The notes beneath the pieces were generated by a model, which saw nothing but the letters and a program-made list of their open reading frames with translations, was not told where the DNA came from and did no database searches. DNA of 64,000 nt from Ypsolopha sequella (Eukaryota; Arthropoda; Insecta; Lepidoptera; Ypsolophidae), in contig OW204004.1 of the NCBI GenBank assembly GCA_934047225.1, positions 6,886,401-6,950,400 on the forward strand, in the 5' to 3' direction. This document shows, piece by piece, positions 21,361 through 31,954 of this stretch. The position numbers and the translations under genes are program-made. Positions within the stretch are counted from its first letter, which is position 1, and every line of letters starts with the position of its first letter.

Positions 21361-21386
21361 TCTAACGCGCGCACTTATAAATTAGC

Positions 21387-21437
21387 CTAAAAGCCGCGCG
21401 GCGGCCGGTACCCGTCACGCACCGGCTTGAAGATTGT
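21387..21437 (-). CDS. Candidate terminal coding exon of an unidentified host gene
   Basis: On the minus strand TATCACTTTGTTGCAG is a good splice acceptor, directly followed by 16 codons reading TIFKPVRDGYRPPRGF and TAG (21387-21389). The 51 bases are strongly GC-rich in an AT-rich setting and the peptide has a natural C-terminal look. I do not recognise the protein. Upstream exons would lie at higher coordinates; I could not find a convincing one. A second frame is also open for 24 codons, so the call is tentative. Confidence 0.35.
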   Translation of the reverse strand, partial: TIFKPVRDGYRPPRGF

Positions 21438-21439
21438 CT

Positions 21440-22538
21440 GCAACAAAGTGATATTTAAAATTAAAATAGTGGAGTACATTTAAAATTTTGGTTAAGAATA
21501 AAAAATCAAGTGTGAGTTTACTCAACATTAGACACGTCATACAACATTCAACATAATAATACAAAACATAATGTGCCAAATCTGCTTACAAATTAGCCAT
21601 AAAATCAAAAAAGTGAGTGGTTTACGATTATAAAGTTTGAAAAGAGACGGAGTCTTAGGGGTGGACAACCCTTTATTTATCGATTGCGATTCAGTCACTA
21701 TCACTCCCCGTTGAATTGCCTTAAAATGTCGAACTTTTGAGTTTAAAAAAATTAGAAATTTTTGCTATCAAGTATTTTTTTCTATAACAATTCTACTGCA
21801 AAATGACGGCGACATGAAAATCGAAAAATAATAACCGAAACGAGTAGTACATCACTATCAACAGTGAAATATTAGGTACATTGTTTTATTGACACTTACT
21901 CATAAATAGTTACGAAACTTGGTAGGCATTTAAACGTCATAGGTGCAATTATAAGTCGATGGCGCTGTTTTGTCCCCCCAACTTCACCTAGACATAGGTA
22001 ATTTTGAAAACTGACACACTTTATTGCGAAAAAGAATCAGCCTTTCTACACATTTCGGCAGCTGACTAGGTATTGCACTTTTCTATAAATTTAAAGATAT
22101 TTTTTTTCGCGATTTTTAGGTCGGCTCAATACTTGAAGTTGTTTTTTACAATTGGCTGAAAGAAGATCTTCAGATATGTGTTATATGTTACATAAGAAAA
22201 AGAACATTTTTCATGATATTTCAGTTGTTTCCAACCATTAATCGGACTAACCATTAAAGCCAATGTTGCAGAAAATTGCTAAAAAAAATCGACCATAACA
22301 AATAAAATTGTTTTATACCTACTCCTTAATAATATTTATAAAATGATTTACTATTGAATAACCAGTTTTATACAAAGCATTAGTTTTGTAATATTTCTTG
22401 TTATTTCGTAAGAAATCTTGAAAATATGACAGAAATAAATTTCTATGTTTGAACACTTGGCGATTTATCCATCGCAATATAAATTAACATTATATCATTG
22501 CAGTATAGAAACGCAGAAAGAAAAGTAAATCTGGAATG
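21440..22538. other. Non-coding gap, nothing recognised
   Basis: AT-rich. If the 21.4-kb exon is real, this would be its upstream intron. Confidence 0.4.
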
Positions 22539-22540
22539 TG

Positions 22541-22576
22541 AGGAGCTCTGAACCGGGATTCGAACCCGGGACCTCT
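22541..22576 (-). other. tRNA-like 3' half (T arm and acceptor strand)
   Basis: The minus strand reads AGGTCCCGGGTTCGAATCCC then GGTTCAGAGCTCC. It contains a perfect B box (GGTTCGAATCC), a T stem CCGGG..CCCGG and a 3' acceptor-like strand. No matching 5' half (D arm, anticodon arm, GGAGCTC strand) is found upstream, so it is a tRNA fragment or the head of a tRNA-derived SINE and not a working tRNA gene. Confidence 0.45.
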
Positions 22577-22621
22577 CAGAATCAGAATCTCAATCTTGAA
22601 AACATAGACACATAATACCTA

Positions 22622-22668
22622 TACATGTACCCACGCCTGCCTCCCAAAGCGGTAGGCAGAGAGAAATC
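22622..22668 (+). repeat. CGCCTGTCTCCC-type SINE-like motif
   Basis: ACATGTACCCACGCCTGCCT followed by CCCAAAGCGGTAGGCAGAG matches the family at 236-330. Confidence 0.55.
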
Positions 22669-22669
22669 A

Positions 22670-23289
22670 TGAAGACAATCTTTGACATCATGAATAACAT
22701 TAAAACACCTAAACATTTAAAAAATGTAATATCAAACAAGAATTTTCGTAGTTTATTTCTATGACTTCGCTTTAAAAATCAGTTTTTTGTTGCATCGCTA
22801 AAAATATCAACACTTGAATAAATGATATTGCTGCAAATAACCAGGCACCAGACAAAGACATGGGTATGAAAGGGTTTAATTTAACAGAATACTAGAAACG
22901 AGTTCACGAACATAATATCCCTTGAATTCTCTTGTCACCGGTGCAACGTGCAGTTTCTGTTATTGACAGTTTCCGAGAACACGTTTGTCAGTTCCGCAGC
23001 ACGTTTAAATTGTATGGAAATTATTTTGTATCTGAATTTGAAATGCTTTAGGTTCATATAACTTTGTGGCAGTGAGAAAATGTATTTGGGGCTTCATCAC
23101 TACATAGTATAAAACAACCTCCCTTCCCGCTGTCTGTCTGTCCCTATGTATGCTTAGATCTTTAAAACTACGTAACGGATTTAGATGAAGTTTTTTTTAA
23201 TATATAGAGTGATTCAAGAGAAAGGTATTATATGTATAATATGTATAATACATGCATAATATAGTAGAGAAACACTGATAATTTTAGAG
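22670..23289. other. Non-coding gap with a GTCTGTCTGTCC repeat end
   Basis: At 23095-23215 the run TCCCGCTGTCTGTCTGTCCC, ACTACGTAACGGATTTAGAT and GAAGTTTTTTTTAATATATA resembles the terminus of a common lepidopteran short repeat. Nothing coding. Confidence 0.4.
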
Positions 23290-23595
23290 GTTTATAATGT
23301 GTAATATATAACAGCAACATAAATTAAATTTTTGAAAAGTGTCAGCTGTAAAAAATTATTACGAATCTTATCATGGAAATGGATGGCATTTAAGACGAAC
23401 TGTTTTTGAAGATTTAATTTTTCTTATCAAACTGAAAATAAAAACAAAATTTAATACGTAGATGTAAAACCTTGAAATCAACTTTCAAACAAAAAACAAA
23501 TAATTGAAATTGCTATTGAATTACAGGAATGATGAACTCATGAATATGTACGAAAATTTCAGCAATTTCATAGGTAAAGCCTATTATTATGTAAA
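23290..23595 (+). mobile_element. MITE, AAATTGCCG-TIR family, copy 3 (5' end lost)
   Basis: It shares AACAGCAACATAAATTAAAT, GGATGGCATTTAAGACGAAC and GAAATCAACTTTCAAAC with copies 1 and 2 and ends in GCAATTTCATAGGTAAAGCC. The left inverted repeat is not recognisable, so this copy is 5'-truncated or eroded. Confidence 0.75.
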
Positions 23596-24084
23596 AAACT
23601 TGTTCAGCGTGAACATAGAAACTTACCTAAAGTTATAAAGCACGTCACAATATACTTACATGCAGCAATTTCTGAAAAAGTACAAGGTCCTAACCCTCTT
23701 CTGACTAAAGATACCGGTTCAAAATCTAAATTTTCCAGCTTCTGTGATAATGCAAGTGAAATTGTAGCCATCAGCAAGCTTCGGATCTGATTGAAGCCAT
23801 TTCCGGACTGTAAATGGTTTCAATGAAGCAGAGCCTCACTTAGGGGCAGAGTAAAGATAATAAATTCACGACATCTCAATGTACTGTAACATATAGCTAG
23901 GCAATATGTTAGGTTTAGGTAAAGTTAGGTTAAAGGACTATTTGTTCGTGTTTAATTTTTCAATCGATAACCTTTATGGATCGACATACGTCGTGTTGAC
24001 TGATTTATTTCGTGTTTTCCCAGTATAAAAGATCTTTCAAACAAAACACGAGCAAGTTTCCTTCCGGAGTCCTCTAGAAGTAAA
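23596..24084. other. Non-coding gap, nothing recognised
   Basis: No ORF or repeat end is supported before the LINE remnant. Confidence 0.35.
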
Positions 24085-24711
24085 CGTGACTCCCTTTTGC
24101 TTTCTCCTTGGAGAATTAGTGTCATTCTCTTTAAATATACTTAATTTTTATAATATTATAAAGAGCCCACTGTCCCCTTCTTATTTACGTGATCGCTTTC
24201 AATACCTGTATTCTCAAGATAAGCCCCAACGTCCTTCTAACATGTTCTTGTTAAATACTCCTGTACATAACTCACTGGGGCTTACAGCAAATCATATAAT
24301 GTTACAGCAATTGGACTGTGGAATTTATTACCGCACAGTATTCGTAACTGTCCTACCAAGAGCCTTTTCAAGAAAAAGCTCAAAGAGCACTACCTATCAC
24401 TGTCATAGTAAATAGGTAAGTTTATGTATACTTAATATGTATTATAGGTAAGTAAGTGTAAGTAAGTATATTATAATTATATATGTATATTTTGTTAAGG
24501 TATCGTAATATATATATAAATATATTATTTAGGATATATCTTTTGTAATACACGTATGTATGATTGCTTATTTTAATAAAATTTCCCTTTCCCGCTTAGG
24601 TTTGCTGGAAGAAATCTCGTTTTAGAGATAGGCTCGCCTGTGTACGTATCTTTTTAATGTATTATATGTTTTAACTGCTTTTCTGTGTACATTAAAGAAT
24701 AAAGAATAATT
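24085..24711 (+). pseudogene. CR1/jockey-group LINE 3' remnant, same family as the 37-kb element
   Basis: The frame reads SPLSPSYLRDRFQYLYSQDK, PQRPSNMFLLNTPVHNS and then shifts near 24300. The shifted frame reads AIGLWNLLPHSIRNCP, TKSLFKKKLKEHYLSLS and stop (TAG 24406-24408). This matches residues 783-860 of the 37014-39596 ORF (SPSYLRERF..KTPVHKS..IRLWNSLPHNIRDCP..EYYLS). The 3' UTR also matches: GGTTTGCTGGAAGAAATCTC, TTTTAGAGATAGGCTCGCC and a terminal AATAAAGAATAA. An old, 5'-truncated, frameshifted relative. Confidence 0.85.
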
Positions 24712-25012
24712 TATCGTCGTAGTGCCTCCGGCAAGACAAGCGAGTGTTTTACGAAGCTCAGAGCTCCCCTACCTTAATTTACACCCATGTTAGTAATACT
24801 TTATATTCTCTGCCCATGTTAACCAAGGAACTTGATATCGAAGAATAAAACAAAGACGCAGAGTACAATACCTCGTATAATTCAAGAAGAATCTTAGTAG
24901 GTCCCGTAACGAGCTGGCCTGCTCGGTATAGCACATACCGGGTGGAGATTGAAAACCAACATTAAAATGTACATCAGGGGTGGGATTGTGTAAGGAAATA
25001 GTCATGAAATCG
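24712..25012. other. Short non-coding gap
   Basis: A GC-richer piece (GTGCCTCCGGCAAGACAAG) at 24720-24780 is not recognisable. The 71-codon minus-strand ORF has no known domain. Confidence 0.35.
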
Positions 25013-25013
25013 T

Positions 25014-25111
25014 CTATCGCTATTACTTTAAAAGGTAACGTGATTGGCTAGAAATGACGTGACTCATCACTTCTAGCCAATCACGCGTACTTTTGAAAGC
25101 AATAGCGATAG
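25014..25111. repeat. Small foldback with CTATCGCTATT arms
   Basis: CTATCGCTATTACTTTAAAA and GTGATTGGCTAGAA are mirrored by TTCTAGCCAATCAC and TTTTGAAAGCAATAGCGATAG (approximate pairing over about 45 bp each side). Probable miniature inverted-repeat element. Confidence 0.65.
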
Positions 25112-25552
25112 TTGTTGAAGTAAGACAATAAGGCAGTTTACTGGTTGTACTAAACAAGTTTTTTCTAGTGATATAATAGTGCAGTTAGAAGAAAATTAAT
25201 GACCTCACTTTTAATCCTATCGCTCTAGAGGAAATTGTAACGCAGTATTTTAATACGATCCGCGCAAATTTTTGTTATTTTTTTGTAGATCTACTTATAT
25301 AGAAAATAAAAATATATATTTAAATTTAGACTATAACATTATAAAAAAATGTGTACAGAGAGTTGTATTTTGGGCGTTAAAAATATTTCTTACGATTTCG
25401 TAGAAGAAAAATTTAAGAATAGACTTTATTACCCGAATCAATATACCTTGGGAATAAAAATGGCCGCCCGCTGTTGCTGTACTGTCAGCATAGACCAAAC
25501 GCACATCCTACTATTACATCAAAGTATGGGATTTGAGCGAACGACAATATAT

Positions 25553-25812
25553 ATAAGGTCCTACAATAATAAGTGAAAATAATTGTATGGTAGATTACGT
25601 ATCGTTGACTGAGCACATTGCAGTAGAAATAAAATTTTTGGGTTACATTTATTTTACAGTTTCCAGTACAAAGTAGTTCAATCAGTTGAGTCAAATTCTA
25701 TAGAAAAGCGAAAAAAAAAACCGCGAAAGTAAATTAATTTTCTTTGGTATGTGAATATGAATACTGGATCACCCCTGATTTTTCTTCGCTTTGATTTGTA
25801 GGACCTTATACA
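25553..25812. mobile_element. Small MITE with TATAAGGTCCTACA ends
   Basis: TATAAGGTCCTACA at 25554 is exactly mirrored by TGTAGGACCTTATA ending near 25810. About 258 bp, no coding capacity. The overlapping 75-codon ORF runs into the element end and is unlikely to be a gene. Confidence 0.65.
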
Positions 25813-26091
25813 TTGATTGCTATTGATTTTAATGATATCTGTATTCCCATGTGCGAATACAAACGGAGATTATGTGCGAGGTGAATAAGACGGTCGCCAG
25901 TTTTAATCCCCAGGTCTATTGATTCGGGTTATACCTATCCGTCTATTTAAGAGTTCATATAATGTCAAATGCACAACTTCAAATTACTATTTCACATTGC
26001 GTTACTTACATCGGTTTAATAAAAATAGTATGGATAGTAGACTATACTTCTGATGGGCATGTCTTAGCAAAAACGCAATAGCTTTCAGTTT

Positions 26092-26156
26092 ACTCGATAC
26101 AAAAAACATGGCGAAGCCTGATGAAGGTCACTCTTAAGTTGACCGAAACGTCGAGT
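26092..26156 (+). ncRNA. Hammerhead-ribozyme-like relic
   Basis: CTGATGA (26118-26124) is followed by an extra A, stem GGTCA/TGACC around an internal loop, and GAAAC (26145-26149). This is the order of the conserved hammerhead core. ACTCGA (26092-26097) can pair with TCGAGT (26151-26156) as stem III, leaving CG unpaired. No convincing stem I is visible, so activity is doubtful. Similar motifs are reported in Penelope-like elements. Alternatively this is a coding relic (PDEGH..). Confidence 0.35.
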
Positions 26157-26159
26157 TTT

Positions 26160-27365
26160 TCTCGCATAAATGATAGTGAGTCTGCTTAGCTGTGTTATCT
26201 ATTTAGTGATTTAAAACATTACTACTAGTGACCTCTAAATTAATTGTTTTTAACTGTAAAAAGGCCTCCCTCAAATCATACAACCTTGAAATTTGTAATA
26301 AAAATCAGTGAACAAATGATTCCGTAGGTGAGTCTAAGAGTATTTTAATAATTTAATCTAAAACCGAGTTATTAAATAAAAACTCGGTTTTTCGTCAGCG
26401 CGTGTTTCTTGGCGGCCGTAACAGCCACGGCTAAAAGCGCGCTATTTTAAACTAAAAGAAAATGTCAGAGTTCTGATTGGTGCAAAATGAAGTGAATCTT
26501 ACTTTATATTGGTCAGAAAACCTTGTAGCAAATAGAGTGCATCAGTGCACGCACTGTCTCGATCCCATAAACGCACAACTTATTAGTATTTTTTTTTATA
26601 ATGAATAAAAATTATTAAACTAATGTGATTTACGTATGAAATTCGACAACTATAGTTTTTACATCAATAAGCGATTTTCAAGCAAAGCTGTGTTATTTTA
26701 TGCATTACTTTGTACATGAGCCTGCACAAAAACTTTCTACAAAGCACGCTTTAATTTGCTTATCTTCAAATATACAACTAATAAAACAAACTTGTTAGGG
26801 TTTCAATCTCTAGAGGATTCCTGAAATACCTTTGCTAACCCTAGCTATCGGAATTCCTTTGATCTAACTTAATTTAGTCAAATTGAATTAACTTCAGTCA
26901 GATGCCTGCAAATTGCTTTTTTGTCATGATTTTATTAAAGTAAATTCTCACTTCATACTGTCCTTTTAGTCGAAATATATATTATTATGTTACATATATG
27001 TACAAAGAATATCATAGAATCTAGGAATATATAATAATATATATTAATATAATTTTTTCAAATGTTTTAATGTCGTAAAAAAAACAAATCCGTAGTTGAT
27101 ATATTTGTAAAATTATATAAAAAGATAATGTATACAACAACTTTTAGTATTTCTTAATAATTAATCAAAATTTTAACATTAACTGACCTTTTTCATATCA
27201 ATAATTCAATAGGAGGTACTTATACTTACATACATGTACATACAAGAAACTATAAGAAAATCTGACAATAATTAGTTTGTTCAAATAATTTATTTATTGT
27301 CACATGTCTTAAAAACATAAGAAATTGTTACATTGAAATAATAATTCCTGAAATTCCTCACTTAC
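26160..27365. other. Non-coding gap with an old MITE core
   Basis: At 26395-26450 AGCGCGTGTTTCTTGGCGGC followed by CGTAACAGCCACGG and AGCGCGCT is the reverse of the GGCTGTTACG core of the TTAA MITE family, probably an eroded copy. The rest is AT-rich. Confidence 0.4.
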
Positions 27366-27367
27366 AG

Positions 27368-27925
27368 TATTTAATTAGTGATAATAATAAAGCCTCCGAA
27401 AAAAAATTAAATCCCAGCGAACTGCTGCACAAATTAGTTATCGAAAAATGTACTAATTTAACTGTGTAACATCTACCGACAAAATAAATTAAACATAGCA
27501 AACTAAAATTTCTGATGAACCTCCGAATAAATTACTGAACTTGCGAAAGAACTTACCGAAAAAACATACTCAAACACAAAACTATGAACCAAAAGTCAAA
27601 AATAGGTGTGACGACGAGCGAATCGAAGAGGAGCGTGTTAGATTTACATGTAAGATAAAATAAGGAGCCTAGCGAAGCGCAGCAGAGCGAGGCGAGTTCT
27701 CTAGATTTAAAAGAATTCATGACATACATAAAAAAAAATCGAAGATCTACTATAAAAATAGCTGACAGTGGTTTTCGGAATTTTCAGTATTTAATTCGGT
27801 AGTTTTCGTATATTTGTTAGCACAGAAGTTTTCGGTAGATTAGTATTTAAAGCAGTAACATTCATAAATTGAACATCCACATTTTTAATTTAGTTTTCGG
27901 AGCTTTTATTACTACCCTTTAATTA
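27368..27925. mobile_element. Degenerate inverted-repeat element
   Basis: TTAATTAGTGATAATAATAA with AGCCTCCGAAAA at the left is mirrored by TTTTCGGAGCTTTTATTACT with TTTAATTAG at the right. The centre holds GAGCGAATCGAAGAGGAGCG and GCGAAGCGCAGCAGAGCGAG; a similar GGAGCGAGGAGGAGCGTG block sits near 43940. An eroded non-autonomous element. Confidence 0.5.
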
Positions 27926-27929
27926 GTGC

Positions 27930-29160
27930 ATAGAATTGTAACATGGAACTACTCTCCTTTAAATCACGGTACTGGAAACGAAAAGCCGGGCTTACCTTCG
28001 TCCACACGAGTCCATATGAATTCAGCAATCAACTCCGCACAATGTTGGAATTTCGAAAGAGATTGGCGTATCGCTTGAAAAACACGTTCTCAAAACGAGA
28101 TCGGAAATAACAGGTTTTTGGTAATAGTCCCATCCCAAGCACGTTTGGGATTTAACAACCGGTGCACGGTGTACCTACCAAGTGTGGACTGTCACTCCCT
28201 CGGGGATGTTTTGTTTTTTCTTTTTAATGTGCTGTTAAATCGTATGATATTGGTAAAAATACCTGCTCTGCTTGAAATTGTATATAAAATCTGTACTAAA
28301 ACGTGGCTATAAATATTAAAGAACAAACCATCTATTAATATTTTGGTTTTAGAGAGCTTATACTTGGTTTTTCTATCGAGAGAAATAAATGTTTTCGGTT
28401 CGGTCGTGCCCAAAAGTATAATTTTGTATTTTTTTTTTTGCTTCAATCACAGTTATTAGCTGTAGAACAAACTTGAAGATAAATATTAGTAATTATTGCA
28501 TCTGCAATAGACTTGACTTGTAATGACAAAGCTTTGCGGAGCACAGTCGGAAGCCCGCCCTGTTTCCATAACAAAAAGTAATTCTTGAAGTTTGCATGGA
28601 CTGACTCAGTAAACTCTTAAATTTGACTTTGCCAAAGCAGGGCTTTAAAAACTCTAGCCCAAAATTGCAGTTTGACTGAAATAAGCGAGAATAATTGTTT
28701 TAATTCAATCAACTAAAAAATATTGAATAAAAGGTTTGAAATTTTTGCACTTTCATGTACAAAGTAGATACTAAAAATCAGTGGAAATAAAATTAACAAC
28801 TTCCGAGATTTTCTCCAGCGTCTGCAATGTTGAACGCTCGGAATAAAATTTTTCTTTTTCAATATAAGATTTCCAATATTTTTTGCGAAGAAACCTCTGG
28901 TGACTACTGCTTGTAATTTATTATAGTATATTTTCAATCAAAGTATATATAGGTTTTTATAGTTTTCCGTTTTACCACTACCATATACGACTGTCCTAAA
29001 GCTGAAATGTAAGAGTATTTTATTTACTAAAATTTCTTTTACCTAAGTCTTACCCAACCACAGATATCAGGACATATGGTAAGGGGGTGTGGCGCTTGCG
29101 AACGCATGAGGTCAAAAATTGGCTTCATGCGAGATCCAATGTCAATAGAGATGTCATGTT
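27930..29160. other. Non-coding gap, nothing firm
   Basis: Between 27996 and 28088 the minus strand has an acceptor-like/donor-like pair around an open frame, but it was not convincing enough to call. The rest is AT-rich. Confidence 0.35.
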
Positions 29161-29168
29161 AACCGTGG

Positions 29169-29582
29169 CTATAGGTTGATGCACCGCTCTCTTTTTGCAT
29201 GTGTACTATTAGTGGGCGTGAGAAATATGAGTACATATATGTGTGCGGTCTTCATAGTTTTAATGTTACGCGCTCGCTCCTTCACAAATTCTTCTGTAAA
29301 ATTATCAATTTTTGTAAAAGAAGCTTTTATTCGTGTTCGGGGAAGATATCTTGGTCCTGATGAGGGTGATGAGACAATCCTTTTAACTGTCCTTTCCGGA
29401 ACATTGGTGAATATCGATGTTTCTTTAATTACACCTTTTTCGCCCATTCGATTTAACAAAGTTTTATAAACACTTATCACCACATCTTGAGCGTCCTTGC
29501 TTAAAAATCTTTTCTAACGTTGCTGCGAACTAACTTCACCACTAGACGGGTCACTTATGGATGTTACCCAAGGTCGAAACAT
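29169..29582 (-). pseudogene. Transposase N-terminal fragment (DDE superfamily, insect type)
   Basis: From ATG (29580-29582) the minus strand reads MFRPWVTSISDPSSGEVSSQ then QR, stop TAG (29514-29516), then KRFLSKDAQDVVISVYKTLL, NRMGEKGVIKETSIFTNV, PERTVKRIVSSPSS and FTEEFVKERARNIK. The helix-turn-helix pattern ..NVPERTVKRI.. followed by a linker resembles N-termini of IS630/DDE-type transposase-like proteins that are abundant in moths. The C-terminal catalytic domain is missing and the frame has one stop at codon 23. The + strand ORF at 29176-29469 is a shadow. Confidence 0.55.
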
Positions 29583-29584
29583 TG

Positions 29585-30410
29585 TTATTGACAGTATACG
29601 TGTAATCACTAACGTAGTCAGATGACAACTAACATGAAATATTGTTTACATTCATAAAGATTACTTGGTTAAACGATCAAGATCATTAGGTTGCGTGTAA
29701 AATACCACACCGCAAAAGGGTCTGGCCAGGTATCTTTTGTTATCACTAATCCTATTGTTAACACCTAATGACCGTCTTAAGTGGAATCGGGCCATGGTAT
29801 TTGAAATGTACTATACCACGGGCGACCCGCCAATTCATAACATTCCAAATAACTTAAATGAAAGTTGGTAAAAAATCAAGGGAATTGTATTTTACCTTAA
29901 TTTTTTTTATCTTGGATTTTTAAACAAAAACCTTGTCGGCATAATGGCTCTCTTCTTTGCCAGTAACAAACTCCGTATGTATTAAAAAAAAAACAATGGT
30001 GTGACCATAGAGCATGGATGTCAGTGACATTTGACATTGATGCTAGGCAAAGGTATTGTAGCTTCCTTGACTTTTTTTTCGCGTATTATGTAAATAAATA
30101 TACAATATTGACTTTTTTGTCTTTTTGAATGATTAGAATTATGTAAAACACATTTAAATAAAATCTTAGTGATTTTATCAATCTTATTTCGGGCTATTCG
30201 GACTAAGATTGTGACTTTTTTTTTCAAAATATCTCTAAAAATTATGAATAGAAATATTATTGAAACGTGTGTACATTAAAATATATTAATATATATTAAA
30301 ACCAAATTGGCGATATACTGTAGAAGAGCCATGGCAAAAGTACCCGGAATAGAAGAGCTTGTATGACTAGATAGATGGATGTGGAAGGACGAATGAGGTG
30401 TATCGGGATC
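29585..30410. other. Non-coding gap, nothing firm
   Basis: AT-rich sequence. AATACCACACCGC near 29702 and ATACCACGGGCGACCCGC near 29812 may be ends of a small eroded element. Confidence 0.35.
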
Positions 30411-30414
30411 GTAG

Positions 30415-30482
30415 CAGATGAAAATCTGTAGTCTCTGCCTACCCCTTGGGAGACAGGCGTGAATATATGTATGTATTTATGT
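30415..30482 (-). repeat. CGCCTGTCTCCC-type SINE-like motif, reverse
   Basis: GTCTCTGCCTACCCCTTGGG followed by AGACAGGCGTGAATATATG is the reverse complement of the family at 236-330. Confidence 0.6.
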
Positions 30483-31290
30483 ATGTGTTTAGTATTAAGC
30501 ATAGAAGGACATCTCAATGGATTTTTCATTATCTTACATAACACGAAATGTAAACTTGTGGATTGTATGGTTTATCTATTGTCAGCTCATCAGTGTGATC
30601 AGTTAAATAAGTGGTTTATGTTTTGTGATACGTCACAGATACACATGGAGTAAATAAAAAAATTATATAATTTTTTAACGTTTTTTGCACAAAGAGAAAA
30701 GTTGCACTTTTCCACGGACGCTTTTTCTGAGCCCTCATTAAAGCAGCAATGGTGTTTAAAATTCATTAGGGAAGCCGGTGAACTGCCTCTTAATAGAGAG
30801 GATATTATAATTCAGTCTATTGAAGCAGGAATATTAATTAAGCATACCCTATGCAGTTTTCAGGGTTCCATTAAAACACTTAAACCCTGTTCATAGTTTT
30901 TTTCGGTGCAAATTGGAAGCGTTGCTTTTATCGGTGCAGGCAGATAACAAAAAAAAGTTTGAACTACTTTTTAGCCGTTTCTTCATGTTATAAAGTTTTT
31001 AAACTCTAATAACTTATTTAAACAAACTTATTCGGCCTTTTTTCAAAATTAAAACATAAGGAAATGGCTACTCGTTTATATTTTCCACGTAGATGATTTT
31101 TTATTGAAGTCGCGTATATTTTTTGCAACAAGAAACATGATAGTGCATACAATTGTTTAACAAAATATTTTTTCAAAGGGTTTTCATTTCTAGATGGTAC
31201 TCTAAGACTAAGACCTCACTTATGCTCTAAAAGTTTCTCACCCTTACCGTTTGCCACAGATGTTCTGAAGGACGACACTTCTTTTAACAA
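30483..31290. other. Non-coding gap; weak ORF at 30702-30896
   Basis: The plus-strand frame at 30702-30896 gives ..LHFSTDAFSEPSLKQQW then CLKFIREAGELPLNRED. The look is more protein-like than its surroundings and vaguely THAP-like (W and hydrophobic spacing), but I cannot assign it. Confidence 0.25.
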
Positions 31291-31294
31291 TAAG

Positions 31295-31345
31295 CCCGCA
31301 TATACTTACGCCTGGCTACCAGAGGGGTGGGATTGCCCATTTGCC
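31295..31345 (+). repeat. CGCCTGTCTCCC-type SINE-like motif, eroded
   Basis: CATATACTTACGCCTGGCTA followed by CCAGAGGGGTGGGATTG is a diverged copy of the family. Confidence 0.5.
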
Positions 31346-31532
31346 CTGTAGATTACGGGCACAAAATATCCACTAACAGAAGGTTCACTCCATACAACTA
31401 GCGAAAACAGGCGCACGCACACATAGACGACGACGATCTCGGACATAGTCGGGCGAATGCCAGTCACGAGTGCACGCGCTTTGGCGATACCTGTGATTAT
31501 TGTTTGAAGTGACGTATTTAATGCTATACAAA

Positions 31533-31679
31533 ATGAGTAAAGCATATCGAAATTGTTGCGTATATGGTTGTTTGAATACAACAATAAACCGAAGGGACGT
31601 GACTTTTTTAAACTACCCAACATTGCAGAGATTTAATTTATATTTTGTAATTTACTTTGTTTTCTTCTCTGTTGTATAA
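31533..31679 (+). pseudogene. THAP zinc-finger-like N-terminal fragment
   Basis: ATG at 31533 opens MSKAYRNCCVYGCLNTTI, NRRDVTFLNYPTLQ and then an unrelated hydrophobic tail to TAA 31677-31679. N-terminal CCVxGCxNT followed 10-12 residues later by TFxxYP resembles the start of THAP DNA-binding domains (C2CH: first C-x2-4-C pair, then a hydrophobic core ahead of the invariant W). THAP domains occur in P-element-type transposases and host regulators. The second half (W, C, H, AVPTIF) is not found, so this is a fragment or a first exon whose next exon is unseen. Confidence 0.4.
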
Positions 31680-31719
31680 ATAACGCGCAACTCGAAATTT
31701 TCAAAGATTTATCGTAAAC

Positions 31720-31950
31720 TAGCCTTTCGCCCGTGGCTCCGTCCACGTTCATTTAGTCTCTGCACCGTTTTCGGCTTGGGTTTTATTTTATTAACAACCT
31801 TTATCACCTATGTGTTGAACGGGTCACTACAATGATAATAAAAAAAACCGTATCAAAATCCGTTGAGTGGTTCTCAACTTAAGACAGAACATACGTATAG
31901 ACAGATAAACGAAAAAAAATTTACTACTTTATTATTAGTACATAGATGAC
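31720..31950 (-). repeat. CTAG-ended dispersed repeat
   Basis: ACTAGCCTTTCGCCCGTGGC then TCCGTCCACG at the left, and TCAAAATCCGTTGAGTGGTT and ACAGATAAACGAAAAAAAAT at the right, resemble a widespread lepidopteran short repeat with a GCGGGCNAAANGCTAGT terminus, seen also at 4.8 and 50.3 kb. It may be a Helitron-derived sequence (CTAG terminus), which is an inference. Confidence 0.45.
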
Positions 31951-31954
31951 AGCC

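Noticed and set aside
27996..28088. Minus-strand exon-like segment (VFQAIRQSLSKFQHCAELIA..) with AG before and GTAAGC after
   Set aside because: The acceptor is weak, the peptide has no recognisable family and no neighbouring exon fits. Kept out of the gene list.
29176..29469. 97-codon plus-strand ORF
   Set aside because: Shadow of the minus-strand transposase fragment, which has the recognisable motifs.
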